From positions 8,248,501-8,312,500 of the forward strand of contig JBANSL010000016.1 of the NCBI GenBank assembly GCA_037127255.1: a DNA stretch of 64,000 nt, given 5' to 3'. A program made the position numbers and the translations under genes. The notes below the pieces were generated by a model, which was not told where the DNA came from, did no database searches, and was given only the letters and a program-made list of their open reading frames with translations. Below, piece by piece: positions 32,311 through 43,859 of this stretch (the stretch's first letter is position 1; each line of letters begins with the position of its first letter). Source of the DNA: Persicaria tinctoria (taxonomy: Eukaryota; Streptophyta; Magnoliopsida; Caryophyllales; Polygonaceae).

Positions 32311-33530
32311 GGAGCTGCTTCGTCCCTATACTGTCGAGGAGGTAAGACTAGTCCGCTTTTCCATGCATTCCACTAAATCATCCGGGTCAGATGATATGTC
32401 AGCATATTTTTTTTTATAATTCTGGCATATTGTTGGGTCTGAAGTTAATAATTTTGTTTTGTCAATTCTAAATGGTGCTTCCATGCATGTGGAGCTCAAT
32501 TGCATATTTATCTCTTTTATTTTGAAAGTGACTAACCCGTGTAGAATGAGAGGTTTGATACCCATATGTTATGCAGTGTGCTATATAAGATAATTGTGAA
32601 GGTAACGAACATGTTGAAGCGCTATCGGAGCTAGCCGGTATCCCAAAGCCAGAGTCATTTGTTCCAGAACGGCTCATTAAAGACATGGTTCTAGCGGTGT
32701 TTGAGATCTTCCACTTTATAAAGACACGAAGCGAACAAAGGAAGAGGTATCTAGCACTCAAGCTGGATATGACAAAGGCCTACGATCGGGTTGAGTGAGA
32801 GTTCCTAGATCATTGTATGTTGCGTTTTAGTTTTGATGAGAGATGGCGGAAGCTCATTATGAGTTGTGTGTTGGGTGTGTCCTTGTTTGCAGGACACCCG
32901 ACATAGAGGTTTGTCCCAGAGAGAGGTTTGTGCTAAGGTAATCCCCTGTTACCTTACTTGTTATTGTTGTGTGCAACGGGTTTATTAGGTTTGATCAAGG
33001 CCAATGAATCAACGGGTAGGTTGAAGAGCATATCCACTGCTACGAATGCCCCTTTGATTTCTCTCTTCTTCTTCTTTTTACATATTATAGTGTGATTTTC
33101 GAGAAAGTGGCTTGTAAACAGAACAAGAAAATTGTTGATATTCCCCGGACTTATGGAGTGGCTTCAAGACAACAAGCGAATCTCGATCTCAAAGTCAAAT
33201 CTTTCAGCAAGAATGTCTGGGGGAGTAGATGGACGAAAATCCAGCAGATCCTAGGAGTGAGGGAGGTGGAGAAGAGAAGTACCTAGGATTGCCAACAATG
33301 ATCGGAAGATTAAAAAAGGCGATTTTTGGGAATATTAAGGAGGGTGTAGAAGAAACTGAAGAGGTGGAAGGAGAAGACTCTGGCTAGTACCAAAAAGAAG
33401 GTGTTGATCAAATTGGTAGCCCAAGCAATTATAATGTACATGAAGTCCTGCTTCTTACTACCGTCGGAGTTGGATAGAGAGACCGACCATGGATGTACAA
33501 CTTCTGGTGGGGGACAGAGAGAATAGTTCA
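32311..33530 (+). pseudogene. LINE (L1-type) ORF2 reverse transcriptase relic
   Basis: Shifting plus-strand frames match plant L1 ORF2: STKSSGSDDMSA (about 32375-32405), NFVLSILNGASM (about 32450), FVPERLIKDMV (about 32660), RYLALKLDMTKAYDRVE (about 32745-32795, containing the RT palm Asp), WRKLIMSCVLGVSL (about 32845), KYLGLPTMIGR (about 33280), AIFGNIKE (about 33325) and KVLIKLVAQAI (about 33400). The FADD motif region near 33070 is lost. Frame breaks are frequent. It abuts the truncated 3' end of the copia element. Confidence 0.8.
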
Positions 33531-34140
33531 TATGTTGTTGTTTCGGATCTTGAGATATACAGAAGCCAAAAAAAATGACTTCTTTAGTAGGATTTTTTTT
33601 AATATATACCATTGGAAGTTGAAACATACACATGTCAATCAAATTGAAAAAGATTTTAAAATTTAAATCATTTATGCAATTTTTTAAGATTATTTTTCTA
33701 AGAGATTAAAACCTAATAATTTTTTCCTATTTGAAACATGTATCTTTGTGTCTTAATTTCATATTATAGTATTAGAATACATTGATCCTAATGTCAAAGT
33801 AAGGTGAGTCAATAACTGAGCCTAGTGTACATTCATCATGGTTCATGAACTTATATGTTGTTCAATATATTTATTTACTTTCGATACAAACCTCGTTACT
33901 TTCCACAAATATCATGTAGAAATATATTTAAATATATCGTTGTGGTAAGAGCTTTACTGATTATGAAAATGTTATATGGATATGAATATATATTATGATG
34001 CGTGAATATGAAAATGTTATTATTTATATTCACATTTAATATATGTTAATATATAAATGTAATGCAATAGTCATTTGTTTAACTATTGGATCGTATTTTC
34101 TGTTTCATTAGGACTCTAACTTGTTATACAGGGAAGAGAT
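33531..34140. other. AT-rich 5' flank of bZIP copy 1
   Basis: No gene is recognised. Conservation with the flank of bZIP copy 2 starts at about 34140. Confidence 0.4.
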
Positions 34141-34320
34141 GTCATGACCACATGTCGTGCACTCAATAGACAAGTTTCCATGAAAGGTGCACATTGCCAA
34201 ACTTGGATGGTTTCTAGTAGAGAATCTATTAATGTAAAAATGAATATATATAATGTGTTATATAGTTATTACTACCATATATATCTTCATGCGTTTCATT
34301 TGAAGGCTATATATAAAAAC
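34140..34320 (+). promoter_or_regulatory. Conserved promoter of bZIP copy 1
   Basis: This stretch aligns with 41405-41580 upstream of copy 2 (for example AGTTTCCATGAAAG, GTGCACATTGCCAA, TTCATTTGAAGGCTATATA). A TATA box CTATATATAAAAAC lies at about 34306. An intron in the 5' UTR probably ends at TTACAG (34572), before the start codon at 34595; the same acceptor occurs in copy 2. Confidence 0.6.
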
Positions 34321-34594
34321 GAGTTTCTATTCAAGAAAGCTCAAACAAGCACTACTCATCGAAGATCGATCATCGATCACTTTATCATGTATTTCCTATC
34401 TTCATACCCTCAATAGTTTTATTGTATTGTTGTTACTGGTATTCTGTCTAGCGATTTCATTGTCAGTCGTTACTCAAACTATTTAGCTCCCGAGTTCTTG
34501 CCATTTCATGTTTCATGTATTTTATGTTTGTATTGACGGACTATGAAGTGTTCATTTCTTTATCAATTACAGATATTTGTGCACGCGTGACAAA

Positions 34595-35796
34595 ATGGAT
34601 AATGCAACAAACGATGGGATGATTTCTAAAAGCATGATTTCATTCAACGGAGCTCAGGAGCAAACTACGATAATGGTGCCCCTAAATGATCTATATCTAG
34701 CGCAATTCAGGCTATTGGAAGAGAAATCTAGATCATCAACGGCTGGAATCGGACAAGCTATGAATGAACCCATCGTTCAAGCTCCATTGTTCGACCCGAA
34801 TAGTGACCCGAAGAAGCTTAAACGGTTAGTTTAACTTTAACAACTTGATCTTCTTATGTTAAAGGCTATAAATATATATTTTTGCTTATCTACATGTCCT
34901 TTCATATGTAGGATAATTGCGAATCGTGAGTCAGCAAAAAAATCCAGGAATAAACAGAGCCATCATGTATTTGACATGGAAAAGAAAGTCAATGAATTGG
35001 AGGTAAATTTCGAGCTAAACAAAAAATAAATAAAATCTCATGTTATCCAAGGGAAATTATTTAAATTAGATGGTGTCGTATATTCCAGCTTAGGGCTCGT
35101 TTGGTTTAAATTTTGAAAAGTTAAAGAGAAAGGAAATGAATGTAATCCATTTATAATTTAAGATCTATTGTTAAAAATTTTAATCATTACCCTCTTCTTT
35201 CAACTTTTCATAAAAATTTGATTTTGTTCTCCCTTATTTCAATAACTCATTTAAACAATTGTTAATCATAAATATATTTTATACTCTTCTAATCATTACC
35301 CCTTCTATTTTATTTTTTTACACAAAAAATAACATTCTTCTCTTATCTCGATATATTTTCTTATATAAAATTTATTTTTATTCCGTTTACTTTATATACT
35401 TATATCAAACTAGCCCTTATAATTAAGATAACGACTTTATGTAGGTGGATAACTGGGTTAAACGACATCAAATTATGAGCTATCAACAACAAAATTCTTG
35501 TCTGAAAGGGGAACACCGAATCCTCATTGAGAAATCAGTTGCACTGAACCTTCAAAATGTTGCTAAAGAAAGTGAGTGCGATGTATTTATTTATTTTTTC
35601 GATTTTTCCTTCGTTTTTTAAATCAATTAATTAAATAGAGAAATTAAAAATTTGACCGATGTGAAATGTAGTGGCAGGGGAAGAGCTCCGTAAAGAAAGA
35701 GAGAGGCTAGAGCAGCTGCGGATAATGCAACAACTCAACGGTGAAACATCATCCGATGGCCCAACCATTCCAAATACTTATGGGCCTCAATTTTAA
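34595..35796 (+). CDS. bZIP transcription factor, group E-like, tandem copy 1
   Basis: Four coding exons (34595-34824, 34912-35002, 35445-35571, 35672-35796; 573 nt, 190 residues), all GT-AG with matching phases. The basic region follows DPKKLKRIIAN: Asn81 and Arg89 give the N-x7-R motif (NRESAKKSR). First heptad positions are Met99 and Leu106; later heptads are poor in Leu, and a second charged coiled coil (EELRKERERLEQL) sits near the C-terminus. The DPKKLKRIIANR entry and two-part coiled coil resemble plant group E bZIPs (bZIP34/61). Such proteins bind ACGT-type or related DNA as dimers in the nucleus. Intron 2 holds a Tourist-like MITE and the 3' UTR holds a TIR insertion, both absent from copy 2. 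No frame damage. The start is the first ATG after the 5'-UTR acceptor. Confidence 0.85.
35093..35416. mobile_element. Tourist-like MITE in bZIP copy 1 intron 2 (324 bp)
   Basis: Begins GGGCTCGTTTGG and ends CAAACTAGCCC, flanked by TTA (35090-35092 and 35417-35419), the TSD of PIF/Harbinger. Copy 2 of the bZIP gene has the unoccupied site (AGCTTATAATTTAG, about 42351), so the insertion postdates the gene duplication. Confidence 0.8.
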
Positions 35797-35814
35797 TCAA
35801 ATTGATACTTAGGC

Positions 35815-36060
35815 GTGTTTGGATTTCAATTGAAATCTTAGATAGTGTTTGTTTAACACATTTTACAACATGTTTAAAATCACGAAAATTTTAAATAAAA
35901 TATTTTATAAATTGTGTCAGGTACTCATTATTGCATAAAATTTATAATTACATAATTATAAATTTAATGTGATTGATTGACATGAGTTATAATTTATTTT
36001 ATTTAAAATTTATGTTATTTTAAATATGCGGTAAAATATATTAGCCAAACACTATTTAAG
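35815..36060. mobile_element. TIR insertion downstream of bZIP copy 1 (tentative)
   Basis: Relative to copy 2, about 250 extra bp separate the stop codon from the conserved downstream sequence TTTGCATTATCTCTTAT. Within it, ATAGTGTTTG (about 35842) and CAAACACTAT (about 36045) are inverted ends. Family and exact borders are unclear. Confidence 0.45.
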
Positions 36061-36427
36061 TGAATATGATAATAAACAGATGATTGAATTAGTTTGGAAT
36101 TTGCATTATCTCTTATCTTATCGTCGTTTCGTTTCTAGTTTCGTTACAACCTTTTTGGTCTTATTCAACATTTAGCTATTAATATGTTGCATTTGGAATT
36201 TTAGTATTTACATTTAGCATATCATATTATATTATGTGAGTTTTTACCAAGATATTATTATTGATTTATTGTTCCTTTTTTTTCTCCTCTCTCAAAAGCT
36301 GATTGGCAAATTCATGGCTAGCAGTTATTTTTGCATATATGCAAAGAATCACCTTTAGTTTGTTGTACAACTTTTCCTTTTCACTCAAAGGAGAGATAAC
36401 ACGTGCAAACATAAAAGTTAAATTAAC

Positions 36428-37695
36428 GAGAGAAACTATCATTTGAGCACCCATTATTTGTGAAAAATTTTCGGTTCAATCCCCTTTAGATCTTTAATTC
36501 ACGTGCCCAATTCATTGTCTTTCCCCATCTCTGTGTTCGATATGGTCTGTCCTCTTTCAAATTTGGCTTAGAGATTTGCGATTCCAGCTAGTTGTGCAAA
36601 ATCATGGAGAAGATTGGGGCTTTGTCTTTTCCTAATCCTCCTCCTAATTCTATCCTTGAGCAAAATCTGTTGAAATTGTTGTGGGGCTTTGCTCTTTCTC
36701 CCCTTTCTTTGTGTGTTTTTCCTGCGTTTTTGGGGGTTCTGGTTGTTCTTGAGCGTTTTTGAGTGGGTTTTTCCTCCCTCGGCTTTTCTCTGTGCGAGGT
36801 TGATGTGCGTCGTCGGTCCACTTCGTCTCCTTCTCCGGCCTCCCTCGCCGTCGGAACCTGTCCTCCCTTCCTCGTGTACTCTTCCTCCTCCGTTGTGTTG
36901 CGTTTGTTTCGCTCGTTTGCTTCGTTGGGGATCCTTTCTCTTTCTGTGTCCAGATCGGGGTGGGTCTTGGCGTTTTGGAGGAGCCTGTTGGTCGTTCTGA
37001 CCGGGATAGCTACTCCTCGCCAGTCGCTTGGCCTTTGGCTCTCGGCCGGTGTGCTGTACTGTCGGGCCCTGTCTTCTCCGGCTAATTGCCGGCGTTGGCA
37101 TCCCCTCCTGCGAAGAATAGTGCTTCGGGCCCAAGACCATTCCTTGGGCCCGAAGTGGTCCACTAACCTGTGCGTCGGGCCCAGCCCGAGGCAGCCCAAT
37201 CATTAAAAATAATAATAATAAAAAGGGAATAAGTGGGTTATTCTTACAATTATTATATGTCAAAATAATACCTGAAAGGGTTTGAGTAAACCTACCCGAA
37301 AGGGTTTGACTAAATCCCGCAAGGGCTTGTCGATATTCTTGTAGGTGAAATCTTGTTGTCGTTTTGTTTCGAGCAGCTTTCGGCTCTGCTTCTGATGTTT
37401 CTTTGAGATCTTCTGCTTGGTTGGGGGGCGTGGAGTCTGGAGTCGGGTCTGGCTGGGGTCGAGGTTGTGATCTCAGAGGCGTCTCCGTATCCGGGATAGA
37501 GTCCTTGGAGTTCGTCTGCACTACCCACATGAGTTTGAGTCCTGCTGTACCGCTGGCCCGCGGTGCTACTGTGCAGTGGTGTTTGGCTCCGTTCTTCGGC
37601 GGCTTCCTCGGCTTTTTTGGTGTTGACCTTCATGGAGCGTTTTGTTGTAGAGTCAAGCCTGTCCGACCTTCGAATTCTTACCTAATAAAAAAAAG
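36428..37695 (+). mobile_element. Non-autonomous poly(A) retroelement, copy D (near full length)
   Basis: A 1.27-kb GC-rich insertion flanked by the perfect 11-bp TSD GTTAAATTAAC (36417-36427 and 37696-37706). It ends ATTCTTACCTAATAAAAAAA. It matches copy A over the CGAAAGGGTTTGA repeats, CTTCTGCTTGGTTGG, GTCGGGTCTGGCTGGGGTCG and the 3' end, but the 5' leaders differ. All frames give low-complexity ORFs (up to 320 codons, antisense) without known domains. It sits between the bZIP copies. Confidence 0.75.
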
Positions 37696-37902
37696 GTTAA
37701 ATTAACATTGTACTATAATCATATCGATGATTTACCTTCTCTCACCAACATCCATTATCCATAACCTATCTAATATCTATGTGGATGTTTCTCAGCCTCC
37801 GATGTTAAGGTGTTGATGCCTCTTTACTCCAGTCATCCTTCGATCTTCTGGGCTTTCGATGCATCCTTCGTTAGATAAAATTAAAATTAAATTAAAATAA
37901 TA

Positions 37903-38565
37903 GGCCAAATTGCATAAAACCATCATTAAATATACTTATTTGTCATAAATCACCCATTAAATTGATATTTTCAGGGAACCATCTTTAAATAACTTTTGTC
38001 ACAAATCAGCCACCCCTGAGATATATTATTCCGGCCAAATTTTTTGTTAAACTTGTTAAATTATAATTTTACCCCCTTTGTTTAATTATATGATAATGAC
38101 AATTTAACAATTAAAAAGAAAAAATAAATAAGTAAGAATTAAATTGGAATGATACAACTGATGTAATTTTTTCTCCAAAATTGAAAGTGTGTAGAAGCTA
38201 TTGAATAATTAAAAAATGATTTGGAATGGGAAAGCGGGCAACTCAATTGGAGTGAGAGCAATTTCGTAGAAGTCGACACCATTTTATCGGTTATTTAAAA
38301 AGAGAAAATAACATTTTCTCCCAATTTCATACTTACTTATTTACATATTTCTTTTTTTAATTGTTAAAATTATATTAGAATATTATATAAAAGGAGTGGT
38401 AAATTTGTAATTTATCAAATTTAATCTATATTTGAAAGGAATATATTCGGGGGTAGTTGATTGATGAAGAAAGTAATTTAAAGGGTGGTTTTTTAAAAAT
38501 ATCAATTTAAGAGGTGATTTATAATAAATAGGTGTATTTAATGGATGGTTTTCTGTAATTTGGCC
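37903..38565. mobile_element. Mutator-like MITE (663 bp), perfect 9-bp TSD
   Basis: TIRs of about 90 bp, starting GGCCAAATTGCATAAAACCA on the left and ending TTCTGTAATTTGGCC on the right. The TSD is AAAATAATA (37894-37902 and 38566-38574), the 9-bp size typical of Mutator-like elements. Non-coding. Confidence 0.8.
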
Positions 38566-38720
38566 AAAATAATAACCGAATATCCACTTTTCCTTTTCCG
38601 GCCCAAGAGTTATATTTGGACCCAAGGTTTAGATCTTTTGGGCCTAAAGAGTTAGCTGGGCAAATTTATATATAAAAAACATAAATATAGAAAATAAAAC
38701 TCCCTTTATGGTTTACTCCT

Positions 38721-39545
38721 GGGTCTGTTTGGATTTCCATGTATTAAGTTTATAATAGATGTATTTAGTTTATAATGCATTTAAAAAATAAGTAGTGTTT
38801 GGATGATACTTTCATAAAATGAATTATAATAATTTTATTACCAAAGCTATTACTGTATTATTATTTGGGCTCCCCACTTCAATCAAAACTTGAAAGAACT
38901 TCTCTTCAATGGCTTCCATTCTCCTTTTTTTTTTAGATTTGAATCTTGAGAGCTCTTCAATGACTTTCATTCTCTTTCTCCCCTTATTTTTAGATTTGAA
39001 TGTTGAAAGCTCATCAATTCGATCCGAGTAGGGAGCAAGAGCAAAAAAACACCCAAAATTAGATCCGAAATTCGACGGGATCCGGCGAGGTGGTGTGGCT
39101 CCGGCTTAGGGATTCGCCGAGCTGGTGGTCGGAGGAGGAGCGGGCGTCGTCTTTAGAGCTCCGGGAAGGGGAGTGATTCCGAATGGAGAGGGAGGAAGGT
39201 GGAGATAAAAAAAGAATGGAGCGATGCCCGACAGAGAAAGGCGAGGGCGGTGGTGGCGATGCCCGACAGAGAAAGGCGAGGGCGGCGGTGGTCAGGTTGG
39301 TGTCCATGGCTCTTTACGCCGTCGACGATTGGTGAACGAAAGGAGGGCGGAGAAACAGTTGATCAACGAGAAAGGGTGAAAACTAGAGGAAGGGGAAAGT
39401 TCTGGAGAGAAAGGAAGGACCTACAGTATTTGATTTTTATTTTGTTTTATTTTAAAACCAAATCGATTATGATTATAATTTACTTATCAATTTAATACAT
39501 GTATTTTACTTATAATTAAAATACACTGGAAATCCAAACGGACCC
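38721..39545. mobile_element. TIR element with GC-rich cargo
   Basis: TIR GGGTCTGTTTGGATTTCCA at 38721, with its near-perfect inverse ending 39545 (about 25 bp, two differences). The ends are AT-rich, but 39040-39420 is GC-rich with an imperfect tandem repeat containing GATGCCCGACAGAGAAAGGC (39221 and 39258). ORFs there (82 and 98 codons) are unrecognised. The superfamily is undecided because no clean TSD is seen. Confidence 0.55.
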
Positions 39546-39639
39546 CTAGTGTCTTTTCGACAAGTTTTGTGAAAAGCATACAGTGGCTACATGTCTAAGA
39601 AATTTAACTACAAAACCGTTTCAAATTAATTGGATTACA

Positions 39640-40063
39640 CTCCGCTCCATCGTCTGCTGATTCGTTTTTTCGTGGGTTGGGTTTAGTTGGTATTTTTGGC
39701 GAGCCTTTGGTGTATGTGTATGGTTCTTTATTCATTGTTGGTGTGTTGAGGGAGTCTCGATTGATCGGGGTCATAAAGACTCATAATTGTGTCTTCATGA
39801 CAGCTCCATTGGAAGGCACTTCCTTGGAGTTATGTTTTCACACTACCAGGGGATCGTATTATACCTGTTCTTCAGTGGTATTACTCTAATAGTGCCCGAC
39901 TCGTCTTTCACTAGCGTCATTGGCTGAAATACTACAAATCGTCGATTTTGTTGGTTTTTCTATATTGTCTTTGTTTGTGACAGTGTTTTCGTCTGTCAAT
40001 TTTATTTGTCTCTCGAGAATCAGACACGTCTAATCTCGAATTAGTTTTTTATCAAAAAAAAGG
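39640..40063 (+). mobile_element. Poly(A) retroelement family, copy E
   Basis: 3' part of the family: the GGAGTTATGTTTTCACACTACC segment aligns with TTGGAGTTCGTCTNCACTACCCAC of copies A and D, and the end is TTTTTATCAAAAAAAA. No TSD was found. It is more diverged than copies A-D. Confidence 0.5.
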
Positions 40064-40676
40064 TAAAGAAGAGTTTTTACTTTTTATCCATTTACTGTCC
40101 CATGTTTATTTGAAGAATAAAGATTTTTTTTTCACCATAAATGTGTAGTTTATTATATGAATATAATTTAATCTTTATAACCTATATTAATAAATAATTT
40201 TTAAAAATCTTGATTGAGATTAATTGATTCGGTTCAAAATTAAACCAAATATAATCATTCATACCAAAAATTGTTATAAAATTGATTGATTAAATAAAAA
40301 ATATTAACAATCATATAATATAAACAAATAGATGAAACAATGTCAAAAATATTATTTTTTATTAAATATGTATTGTAGTATATATTTATTACGTTAGTTT
40401 AATAAAAATATCTATGCATGGAATCCCATGGATGGATTGTGGCTACATAATATTTTAATAATTTATTTTGGCCTAAAAATAATATAGATATAAATAAAAT
40501 AAAACTATTAAATAATTAATTTTGATATAAATAATTATTTTCACCAAGAAATAATCTAGATCGATATAATAAAATAGCAACTACATATTTTTGGTGAGTA
40601 TGAATATGAAATAATTTTTATTTATATTTTTATCAATTAACTAATATATATAGATAGATAATAGATTTAACTTATA
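40064..40676. other. AT-rich intergenic stretch
   Basis: Very AT-rich, no coding or paired-repeat signal seen. Confidence 0.4.
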
Positions 40677-40890
40677 CTCCATCCGTTAAGAAAAACATGT
40701 CGTTTTAGGTATTTAGGCGTTCAGTTTCCAAAATTATCCTTGTAATGATTAGAGATTTGTTAGTTGTAGTTTTCAATAAAGTGGAAAAGTAAAGTAATAA
40801 TTAGATGTATAACTTATAAGTGTATGTTTGTTTGTTTTCTTAAAAAATGTGTAAATGTCTAAAACGACATGTTTTAATTAACGGATGGAG
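40677..40890. mobile_element. Stowaway-like MITE (214 bp)
   Basis: Starts CTCCATCCGTTAAGAAAAAC and ends AACGGATGGAG, with ACATGTCGTTTTAG arms on both sides, flanked by TA (40675-40676 and 40891-40892). Confidence 0.85.
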
Positions 40891-41031
40891 TATAACTTTC
40901 AATAAAATATGACAATATATTATTTTATTAATTATTTTCTTATAATCAACCACAATGCACCATATAGAATGTTATGTATCGATTTTAGTATATGTATATA
41001 GATATATGTATGGGTTTACGTTAACGTTATT

Positions 41032-41183
41032 TTTTTTTATGACGAGGAACCCACCTTTGGTTGCAAACTCCGAGCACGTGACTCATCCGACAAGAGTCAC
41101 GCACTAGGTAAACTGACTTGTGCCGACCGACTCGACCCACTGAAAATGAGTCGGGCAAACATCGAAGGAAAGGGGTGGAGGTA
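41032..41183 (-). mobile_element. SINE-like insertion with 14-bp TSD
   Basis: ACGTTAACGTTATT occurs perfectly at 41018-41031 and 41184-41197. The 152 bp between start with a T-run, so the element is on the minus strand with an A-tail. No tRNA-like head is recognised, so it may be 5'-truncated. It lies about 220 bp upstream of the conserved bZIP copy 2 promoter. Confidence 0.7.
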
Positions 41184-41404
41184 ACGTTAACGTTATTTCG
41201 AACTTCGAATTGCACGTGGACTGCCAATAAAATCAACGGCTCAGAGTTTTGACTATGCCTTCATGGCGAAAAAAGTACTGCATGCATGATAGCTCATCTT
41301 AATGGGCCAAACGGATCCTTCATCCTTGGTATTGTAACGTACTACACAGTCAAACGTTAAAACTATATGAAGGTGGAGATTTAAATACGTTGTTATATGT
41401 GGAA

Positions 41405-41582
41405 GATGCCATGGCCGTCGCATGACACTCGGTAGACGAGTTTCCATGAAAGTTGCACATTGCCAAGTTTAGATGGTATCTTTAGTAGAGAACGTAATGA
41501 TGTGAAAATGAATATAATGTGTGACACTTAATTACTACCATATATGTCTTCATACGTTTCATTTTGAAGGCTATATAAACAA
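41405..41582 (+). promoter_or_regulatory. Conserved promoter of bZIP copy 2
   Basis: Aligns with 34140-34320. The TATA box GCTATATAAAC is at about 41570. A probable 5'-UTR intron ends with TTGCAG just before 41821. Confidence 0.6.
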
Positions 41583-41841
41583 GTTTTTATTCAACACAAC
41601 TCAAACAATCACTACTCATTCAAGATCATCACTTTTACCCTCTAACGGTTTTGTTGTTCTGTCGTTACTGGCTGGTAAGTCGTTACTCTTACTATTTAGC
41701 TTATGATTTGTTACCGTTTTGTTATGTGTTGTCTGTCTAACGGTTTCATCCTTTTGTCGTTTCCTGTAATTTCTATCTGTATTGACTACTTAAATTGTCT
41801 ATTTCTTTATCAATTGCAGATATTTGCGCACGCGTGACAAA

Positions 41842-42671
41842 ATGGATAATGCAAAAAATGATGGGCTGATTTCTAATAGCACGATTTCATTCCGTTCACC
41901 TCAAGAGCAACCTATGACCATGATACCCCTAAATGATCTATATTTAGGGAAATTTAGGCAATTGGAAGGGAGTGTTGGATCATCAACTGGTGCAATCGGA
42001 CAAGTTATGAACGAACCCATTGTCCAAGCTCCATTGTTTCACCCAACAACCGATCCGAAGAAGCTCAAACGGTCAGTTTACAGCTGTAAAGACTCGGTCT
42101 TCTTATTTTAAAGGCTGTACATATTTTTCTTTATGTTCCTTTCCTATGTAGGATAATTGCGAATCGCGAATCAGCAAAAAAATGCAGGAATAAACAGTCT
42201 CAATATCTATTTGATATGGAAGAAAGGGTCAAAGAATTAGAGGTACATTTTAAGCTAAACAAATATATTAAACCCCATCTTTTACTTTATTTTATATTTA
42301 TATATATATAAGTGAATTATTTAAATTAGATGATGTTAATTGTTACTCTAGCTTATAATTTAGTGGCTTTATGTAGGTGAATAATTGGTGTAAACGACAA
42401 GAAATTATGAACCATGAACAAGAAATTTCAGTGTTGAAAATGGAAAATGAGATCCTTGTCGAGAGATTGGGTCAACTGAATATCGAAAACGCCGCTAAAG
42501 AAAGTGAGTATATAAACCACATCAAGGTTCATCGATTTTTCCTTTTTATTGATCATATCAAGGCTTATGAAAATTTGACCGATATGAAATGTAGCTGAAA
42601 GGGAAGAGCTTTGTGAAGAAAGACAGAGGCTAGAGGAGCTGGAGATGATGCAACAACTCGATCAATGGTGA
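41842..42671 (+). CDS. bZIP transcription factor, group E-like, tandem copy 2
   Basis: Four coding exons (41842-42071, 42152-42242, 42377-42503, 42595-42671; 525 nt, 174 residues). The first three exons have exactly the same lengths as in copy 1 (230, 91, 127). The basic region NRESAKKCR again has Asn81 and Arg89, with Cys88 where copy 1 has Ser. The zipper region (EISVLKMENEILVERLGQL) is richer in heptad Leu than copy 1, so this copy is the better dimeriser by inspection. Exon 4 is shorter, ending MMQQLDQW, because a frame change uses an earlier stop. Promoter, introns and 3' flank align with copy 1, indicating segmental tandem duplication. No frame damage. Confidence 0.85.
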
Positions 42672-43260
42672 AACACCAACCACCTACTTGCAAGATGAAG
42701 ACCCAACCTTTTCATGAAGTACTTATGGATCTCAATTTTAAGCAAATGGATTGATACTTAGAGGGTCGAATCCTTATGTAATTTGCATTATCTCTTATTT
42801 AATCGTCTTTTCGCTTCTAGTTTCGTTTAAACTTTATGGTCTTATTGGATGATTAGCTATTAATTAATATATACGTTGCATTTGGAATGTTACATTTAGT
42901 ATATCATGTTATGTGAGCTTATATATGCAAACTTACAATATTAATGTTTTGTTTTTGTTTGTTTTGTTGTTGTTTTAATCGCAAAACTTGATTGAAAAAA
43001 TTATAGAAACGGATCTAGGATCTGTCCGTAGCTTTTTTAACGTCATATGCATTTAATGCTGGACACATGTCAACCTGTGGTTCATGTGCTCAATGCATAT
43101 CGCAACAACCTTTACCCATTAACTTTGAAAGTATTTAAATATCTAATATTAATTAAATCAATTCTCTCATGTAAATACTGTAAAAATGTAGAATAACTTC
43201 GACATTTATTTAATCTAATCTGGAAAATTAAATAAACAGAAATGCAAGATTAATTCATTT
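42672..43260. other. 3' flank of bZIP copy 2
   Basis: The first 230 bp or so aligns with the flank after bZIP copy 1 (36080-36245). The remainder is AT-rich and unassigned. Confidence 0.5.
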
Positions 43261-43261
43261 T

Positions 43262-43380
43262 ATTTGGGGAGTCACAAGGAGCGTGATAAGTTGGTTAGCG
43301 CATTTTCACCCTTAACTAGAGATTCGAGATTCAAATATTGGGAAAAGATTATTTTCTTACGAATTAACATTTTAATCCCT
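43262..43380 (+). mobile_element. SINE-like tRNA-related sequence (tentative)
   Basis: TAAGTTGGTTAGCGCATT (about 43287) resembles a pol III A box, and AGATTCGAGATTCAAAT (about 43319), about 30 bp on, a degenerate B box, the arrangement of plant tRNA-derived SINEs. Borders and TSD are not resolved. Confidence 0.4.
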
Positions 43381-43672
43381 TTTTTTTTTGCTTGGGTAAG
43401 AATTCAAGTTCAGACAGTACCCCCAGCTGGAAAGGGCAACTCCTGAGGAGGTGTGGATCACCGACATTGCCTCCACCTAAATGAAGGATCTTCGAAGACC
43501 ATGAACACCACCACGATCCGTCGTCGATCAATCAGGACGTCCGATACTGCAACCCAACAAAAAGCAGACGCAGCCACACCAAAGCACCGACCAGATACTA
43601 GAAGACGAGGCAAATATGAGCCAAAAAGAGAAGATCAATCCACCATCGAAAATGTGAACGGAACTCCTCGAA
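43381..43672 (-). mobile_element. Poly(A) retroelement family, minus-strand fragment
   Basis: Begins with a T-run followed by GCTTGGGTAAGAATTCAAG; on the minus strand this reads CTTGAATTCTTACCCAAGCAAAAA, the family's 3' end. It is GC-rich with no coding domain. Confidence 0.5.
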
Positions 43673-43851
43673 GAATGGTACTTGGGTTCTGGTCCCTCGC
43701 CCTCCTGAGGCGAACGTCATCCACTGTATGTGGCTCTTTCGTCACAAGTTCCGCCCTGATGGGACGTTGGAGCGCTACAAAGCACGTCTGTAACCTATAT
43801 ACATGTTTATCAATGAATGGAAACCCTCAAGGAGGACATTACAATCAATCT
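43673..43851 (+). mobile_element. Copia deletion derivative: RT fragment fused to LTR end
   Basis: 43673-43790 encodes in pieces the RT entry NGTWVLV...PPEANVI.CMWLFRHKF.PDGTLERYKA. It then switches to TGTAACCTATATACATGTTT...CAATGAATGGAAACCCTCAAGG, the terminal part of the short-LTR copia family seen at 79-217 and 60758-60895. Several kb of the element are deleted between. Confidence 0.65.
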
Positions 43852-43859
43852 CATGATCT

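Noticed and set aside
36568..37530. 320-codon minus-strand ORF
   Set aside because: It lies antisense within the GC-rich poly(A) repeat (copy D), is low-complexity (Arg/Gln/Pro/Lys-rich), and copy A does not preserve it as a protein.
43287..43335. tRNA gene
   Set aside because: A-box and B-box-like sequences are present, but no cloverleaf with paired acceptor stem can be drawn; a SINE head is more likely.
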